Positions 52,318 through 54,389 of a DNA stretch of 54,389 nucleotides are shown in pieces. Position 1 is the stretch's first letter. Every line of letters begins with the position of its first letter. The notes beneath the pieces are model-generated. The model made no database searches. It was not told the origin of the DNA and worked only from the letters and a program-made list of their open reading frames with translations. Position numbers and translations under genes: made by a program. The stretch comes from Anaerococcus lactolyticus ATCC 51172 (GTDB lineage: Bacteria; Bacillota; Clostridia; Tissierellales; Peptoniphilaceae): positions 113,734 through 168,122 of the forward strand of contig NZ_GG666047.1 of NCBI RefSeq assembly GCF_000156575.1, given 5' to 3'.

Positions 52318-52701
52318 ATGGCATCAGAAAAAGTAACAAACTTATTAGAAGAAATCAAAAATCTTACAGTTCTTGAACTTTCAGAACTAGTTAAAGCAAT
52401 CGAAGAAGAATTTGAAGTATCAGCTCAAGCAGCAGTTGCAGTAGCAGCACCAGCAGCAGGTGGAGCTGAAGCAGCAGGCGCAGCAGAAAAAACAGAATTC
52501 ACAGTAGTTCTTAAATCAGCTGGTCAATCTAAAATCAACGTTATCAAAGTAGTTAAAGATCTTGCAGGTCTTGGACTAAAAGAAGCTAAGGCTCTAGTTG
52601 ATGGAGCTCCAGCTAACGTTCTTGAAGGTGTTGCTAAAGATAAGGCTGAAGAAGTTAAAGCAGCTCTAGAAGAAGCAGGCGCTGAAGTAGAATTAGCATA
52701 A
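52318..52701 (+). CDS. rplL: 50S ribosomal protein L7/L12
   Basis: 127 residues: a dimerisation domain ([18 protein letters not shown]), an Ala/Gly-rich hinge (about 41-58) and the factor-binding C-terminal domain ([21 protein letters not shown]). AAGGAG precedes the ATG. Last gene of the operon. Confidence 0.97.
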   Translation: MASEKVTNLLEEIKNLTVLELSELVKAIEEEFEVSAQAAVAVAAPAAGGAEAAGAAEKTEFTVVLKSAGQSKINVIKVVKDLAGLGLKEAKALVDGAPANVLEGVAKDKAEEVKAALEEAGAEVELA

Positions 52702-52730
52702 TTTAATTAATTTATCTAGGTTTAGCCTAG

Positions 52731-52767
52731 AAAACCTCCTAGCTAGTTGTTAGGAGGTTTTGTTTTT
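52731..52767 (+). terminator. Terminator after rplL
   Basis: AAAACCTCCTA and TAGGAGGTTTT form an 11-bp stem around a 9-nt loop, followed by GTTTTT. A small CTAGG/CCTAG hairpin lies directly before it at 52716-52730. Confidence 0.9.
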
Positions 52768-52888
52768 AATTAATATAATCGATAATGTTTTTGTATAGAC
52801 ACCTTTGTTTATAGGCATAATTTGTTTTTATATGCAATTATATTATATTTTTACTAGTAGATTGATTTAGAGAATCATTCGCAAATTA

Positions 52889-52916
52889 TTGACAAATAGA
52901 CATTTTATCGTATATT
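52889..52916 (+). promoter_or_regulatory. Promoter of the Fur-family gene
   Basis: Perfect TTGACA (52889-52894), a 16-nt spacer and TATATT (52911-52916). The 120 bases between the rplL terminator and this promoter are AT-rich, and I see nothing else in them. Confidence 0.75.
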
Positions 52917-52941
52917 ATCTGGTAGAAAGGTGTGGGAGAAT

Positions 52942-53385
52942 ATGCATGAGTTAATAGAAAGTTTAAGGGATGAAAACTACGAAAAAAGACTTAATAAGTT
53001 AAAAAAAATCCTTCAAGATAAAAAAATAAGGATATCTCACCAAAGGCTATTAATTTTGGATTATTTGATTACCCATCCAATCCATCCAACAGCAGAAAAG
53101 ATTTTTAAGGATCTTAAAAGCAAGGATCCTGTTATCAGTCAAGCAACAGTTTATAATAGCTTGAACCTTTTTGTGAAACATAAGTTGGTCAAAGAACTTG
53201 ATTTTAATATGACTTCAAAAAGATATGAATTCAAAAAACCTAGTCATGGTCACTTTATTTGTGAAGTTTGTGGAAAAATAGAAGATTTAGAAATAACTGA
53301 TATTGCAAAACCTGCTAGGCTAAAAGATTATACGATTGACACTACTGAAGTAATCTACAGGGGGATTTGCCCTGATTGTAAATAA
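52942..53385 (+). CDS. Fur/PerR family metalloregulator
   Basis: 147 residues from the ATG at 52942 (AAAGGTG 9 nt upstream); an in-frame GTG at 52930 is a less likely start. The winged helix includes RISHQRLLILDYL, the AEKIFKDLK helix and SQATVYNSLNLF. The dimer domain has HGHFICEVCGK and GICPDC, giving the two CxxC pairs of the structural zinc site and the regulatory His. The general form resembles PerR, but Fur, Zur and PerR cannot be told apart reliably here. Monocistronic. Confidence 0.88.
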   Translation: MHELIESLRDENYEKRLNKLKKILQDKKIRISHQRLLILDYLITHPIHPTAEKIFKDLKSKDPVISQATVYNSLNLFVKHKLVKELDFNMTSKRYEFKKPSHGHFICEVCGKIEDLEITDIAKPARLKDYTIDTTEVIYRGICPDCK

Positions 53386-53392
53386 TAGATTT

Positions 53393-53416
53393 AGCGTTTT
53401 ATAAACGCTTTTTTAT
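53393..53416 (+). terminator. Terminator of the Fur-family gene
   Basis: AGCGTTT-TAT-AAACGCT followed by TTTTTATTT. Confidence 0.9.
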
Positions 53417-53420
53417 TTGA

Positions 53421-54064
53421 CTAAATACCGGTATTTGTGGAGGATCTACTATTGCAGCAATAGCACCAGTTATAGAAGCAGAGGATACTGATATAGCCTA
53501 TGCTATGAGTGCTACATTTTTATTTGATATGTTTATGATAATTGCCTTTCCTATTATGGGTAGGGCAATGGGACAAAGTGATATGGCATACGGACTTTGG
53601 ACTGGAACTGCTGTAAATGACACTTCAAGTGTAGTAGCTGCAGGATTTTCCTACTCAGATGCAGCTGGTGATTTTGCAACCATGGTAAAACTTACAAGGA
53701 GCCTTTCAATCATTTCGGTAGTATTAATTTTTAGACTCATCCATCATAGACTTGAAGTAAAAAAATGGGACATGAATATGTTGAAAAGAAATTTATGCTA
53801 AGCTAAATCGTTCCATTTTTTATACTTGTATTTTTAATTATGGTAATGCTAAATTCCCTAGGTTTTAAATCTGAAGAATTATCAAGCAACCTAAAAGATA
53901 TATCGAAATTTTTGATGGTAGCAGCCCTTGCTGCTATTGGTTTAAATACCAAATATAGGGATATGAAAAAAGCTGGCATCAATCCTATGCTACATGGATT
54001 TATAATATCCTTACTTGTAGTTATGGTAGCAATATTAGTTATTTATTTCATGGGAATGGTATAA
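53421..54064 (+). pseudogene. Decayed YeiH-family (UPF0324) membrane transporter
   Basis: Translation from 53421 enters the family directly at TGICGGSTIAAIAPVIEA and continues through GLWTGTAVNDTSSVVAAGFSY, YeiH hallmarks. The N-terminal third (start codon and first helices) is absent; the fur terminator lies right before it. A frameshift at the A-run near 53758-53764 and an in-frame TAA near 53802 separate this from the last part, IVPFFILVFLIMVMLNSLGF to the TAA at 54062-54064. Three lesions make a functional product very unlikely. Confidence 0.85.
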
Positions 54065-54106
54065 AAAAACGTCTTTGCTTTGATTAAACTTAGCAAGGAC
54101 GTTTTT
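54065..54106. terminator. Bidirectional terminator between yeiH remnant and tRNA-Thr
   Basis: AAAAACGTCTTTGCT (54065-54079) pairs with AGCAAGGACGTTTTT (54092-54106), one G-T pair, with A and T runs on both sides. Confidence 0.85.
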
Positions 54107-54136
54107 AATTTATAGTTAAAAATTTACAAAAAAAAA

Positions 54137-54212
54137 TGGAGCCGCTTCCCGGAATTGAACCGAGGACCTCTTCCTTACCATGGAAGCGCTCTACCTACTG
54201 AGCTAAAGCGGC
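54137..54212 (-). tRNA. tRNA-Thr (anticodon GGT)
   Basis: On the minus strand the 76 nt start GCCGCTT and end AAGCGGC-T-CCA. The D-arm is TTTAGCTCAGTAGGTAGAGC. The anticodon stem CTTCC/GGAAG encloses ATGGTAA (anticodon GGT, reading ACC/ACU), and the T-arm contains GGTTCAATTCC. CCA is encoded. Confidence 0.97.
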
Positions 54213-54221
54213 ACATTTATT

Positions 54222-54249
54222 ATTATACAAGCTAATTTTGTAAATACAA
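54222..54249 (-). promoter_or_regulatory. tRNA-Thr promoter
   Basis: On the minus strand TTGTAT (54249-54244), a 16-nt spacer and TATAAT (54227-54222), 10 nt before the mature 5' end. Confidence 0.7.
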
Positions 54250-54301
54250 GTTCAAAAATATAATAAATTTGTAGAAATTAATAGAATTTTTTTATCATAT
54301 A

Positions 54302-54310
54302 TGGTAGAAT
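54302..54310 (+). promoter_or_regulatory. Candidate tuf promoter (extended -10)
   Basis: TGGTAGAAT (TGn plus TAGAAT) 30 nt before the tuf start; no clear -35. Confidence 0.45.
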
Positions 54311-54339
54311 AATGTATATGAGTACATTAGGAGGAATTA

Positions 54340-54389
54340 ATGAGCAAACAAACATTTGAAAGAAGCAAACCACATATTAACATTGGTAC
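54340..54389 (+). CDS. tuf: Elongation factor Tu, N-terminal start only (cut by the window end)
   Basis: AGGAGGAATTA precedes the ATG. The 16 complete codons read MSKQTFERSKPHINIG, the typical EF-Tu opening just before the G1 loop; the next codon is begun by the last bases. The gene runs off the right edge. The tuf assignment over other translational GTPases rests on the FERSKPHINIG stretch. Confidence 0.85.
   Translation, partial: MSKQTFERSKPHINIG

Noticed and set aside
1-54389. Prophage, complete insertion sequence, toxin-antitoxin pair, restriction-modification or other defence system
   Set aside because: No integrase, transposase, nuclease or methylase-restriction gene was seen. The XRE plus small membrane protein pair at 22836-23597 lacks any toxin-like feature.

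Overview
The window is AT-rich chromosomal DNA of a low-GC Gram-positive bacterium. The pieces that point there are a CIRCE/HrcA-controlled hrcA-grpE-dnaK-dnaJ operon, a MraZ-headed division cluster, an L10 leader, strong SD sequences (AGGAGG) and frequent AGG/AGA arginine codons. The compact dcw cluster and the overall protein style suggest an anaerobic coccus of the Peptoniphilaceae (Anaerococcus-like). That assignment is inference from gene content, not a database match. Nearly all of the window is housekeeping, with short accessory stretches between the operons.

Layout. (1) 0.1-6.6 kb: a bifunctional class A penicillin-binding protein on the minus strand, divergent from hflX - yigZ - yebC - lgt. 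(2) 6.6-14.15 kb: a shortened division/cell-wall cluster mraZ-rsmH-ftsL-mraY-murD-murG-divIB-ftsZ-nrdR, starting at three 10-bp-spaced MraZ boxes and ending in a terminator that contains the nrdR stop codon. It lacks ftsI, murE, murF, ftsW, murC, murB and ftsA. (3) 14.2-19.3 kb: rarA-asnS-leuS. (4) 19.3-27.9 kb is the main accessory stretch. It holds a TVP38-type membrane protein, an SdpI-like protein and a tiny membrane ORF broken by an in-frame TGA; a TetR gene with two identical operators and two membrane proteins; a DUF4491-like gene; an XRE regulator; a two-subunit ABC exporter with an unusual leader; and a degenerate AlaX-like protein. (5) 27.9-31.2 kb: comEC and holA. (6) 31.2-31.75 kb is the only long stretch without a gene. 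It holds a MITE-like palindrome between two copies of one terminator hairpin, followed by a dense array of hairpins with conserved loops.

(7) 31.8-34.6 kb: rpsT, divergent from lepB-lepA. (8) 34.6-39.0 kb: an ECF sigma/anti-sigma pair, a GNAT-cupin fusion with hemW, and a 3-hydroxyacyl-CoA dehydrogenase. (9) 39.1-45.1 kb: the CIRCE heat-shock operon with mtaB, carrying an internal promoter and terminator between dnaK and dnaJ. (10) 45.1-49.3 kb: hinT-rpsU; the minus-strand group trmN6-like - rsmI - 59-aa membrane protein; glmM and a hypothetical gene. (11) 49.3-52.8 kb: rpmG-secE-nusG-rplK-rplA with two candidate L1-binding leaders, then rplJ-rplL behind its own promoter and an L10-leader attenuator. 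(12) 52.9-54.4 kb: a Fur/PerR-family regulator, a decayed yeiH-like transporter gene, tRNA-Thr(GGT), and the first codons of tuf.

No CRISPR array, prophage, complete insertion sequence or obvious defence system is visible. The most unusual observations are non-coding or very small: the TGA-interrupted membrane ORF with a hairpin directly after the stop, the conserved-loop hairpin array, the duplicated terminator around a palindromic insert, the symmetric comEC divergent promoter, and the hairpin between SD and start codon of the ABC exporter.
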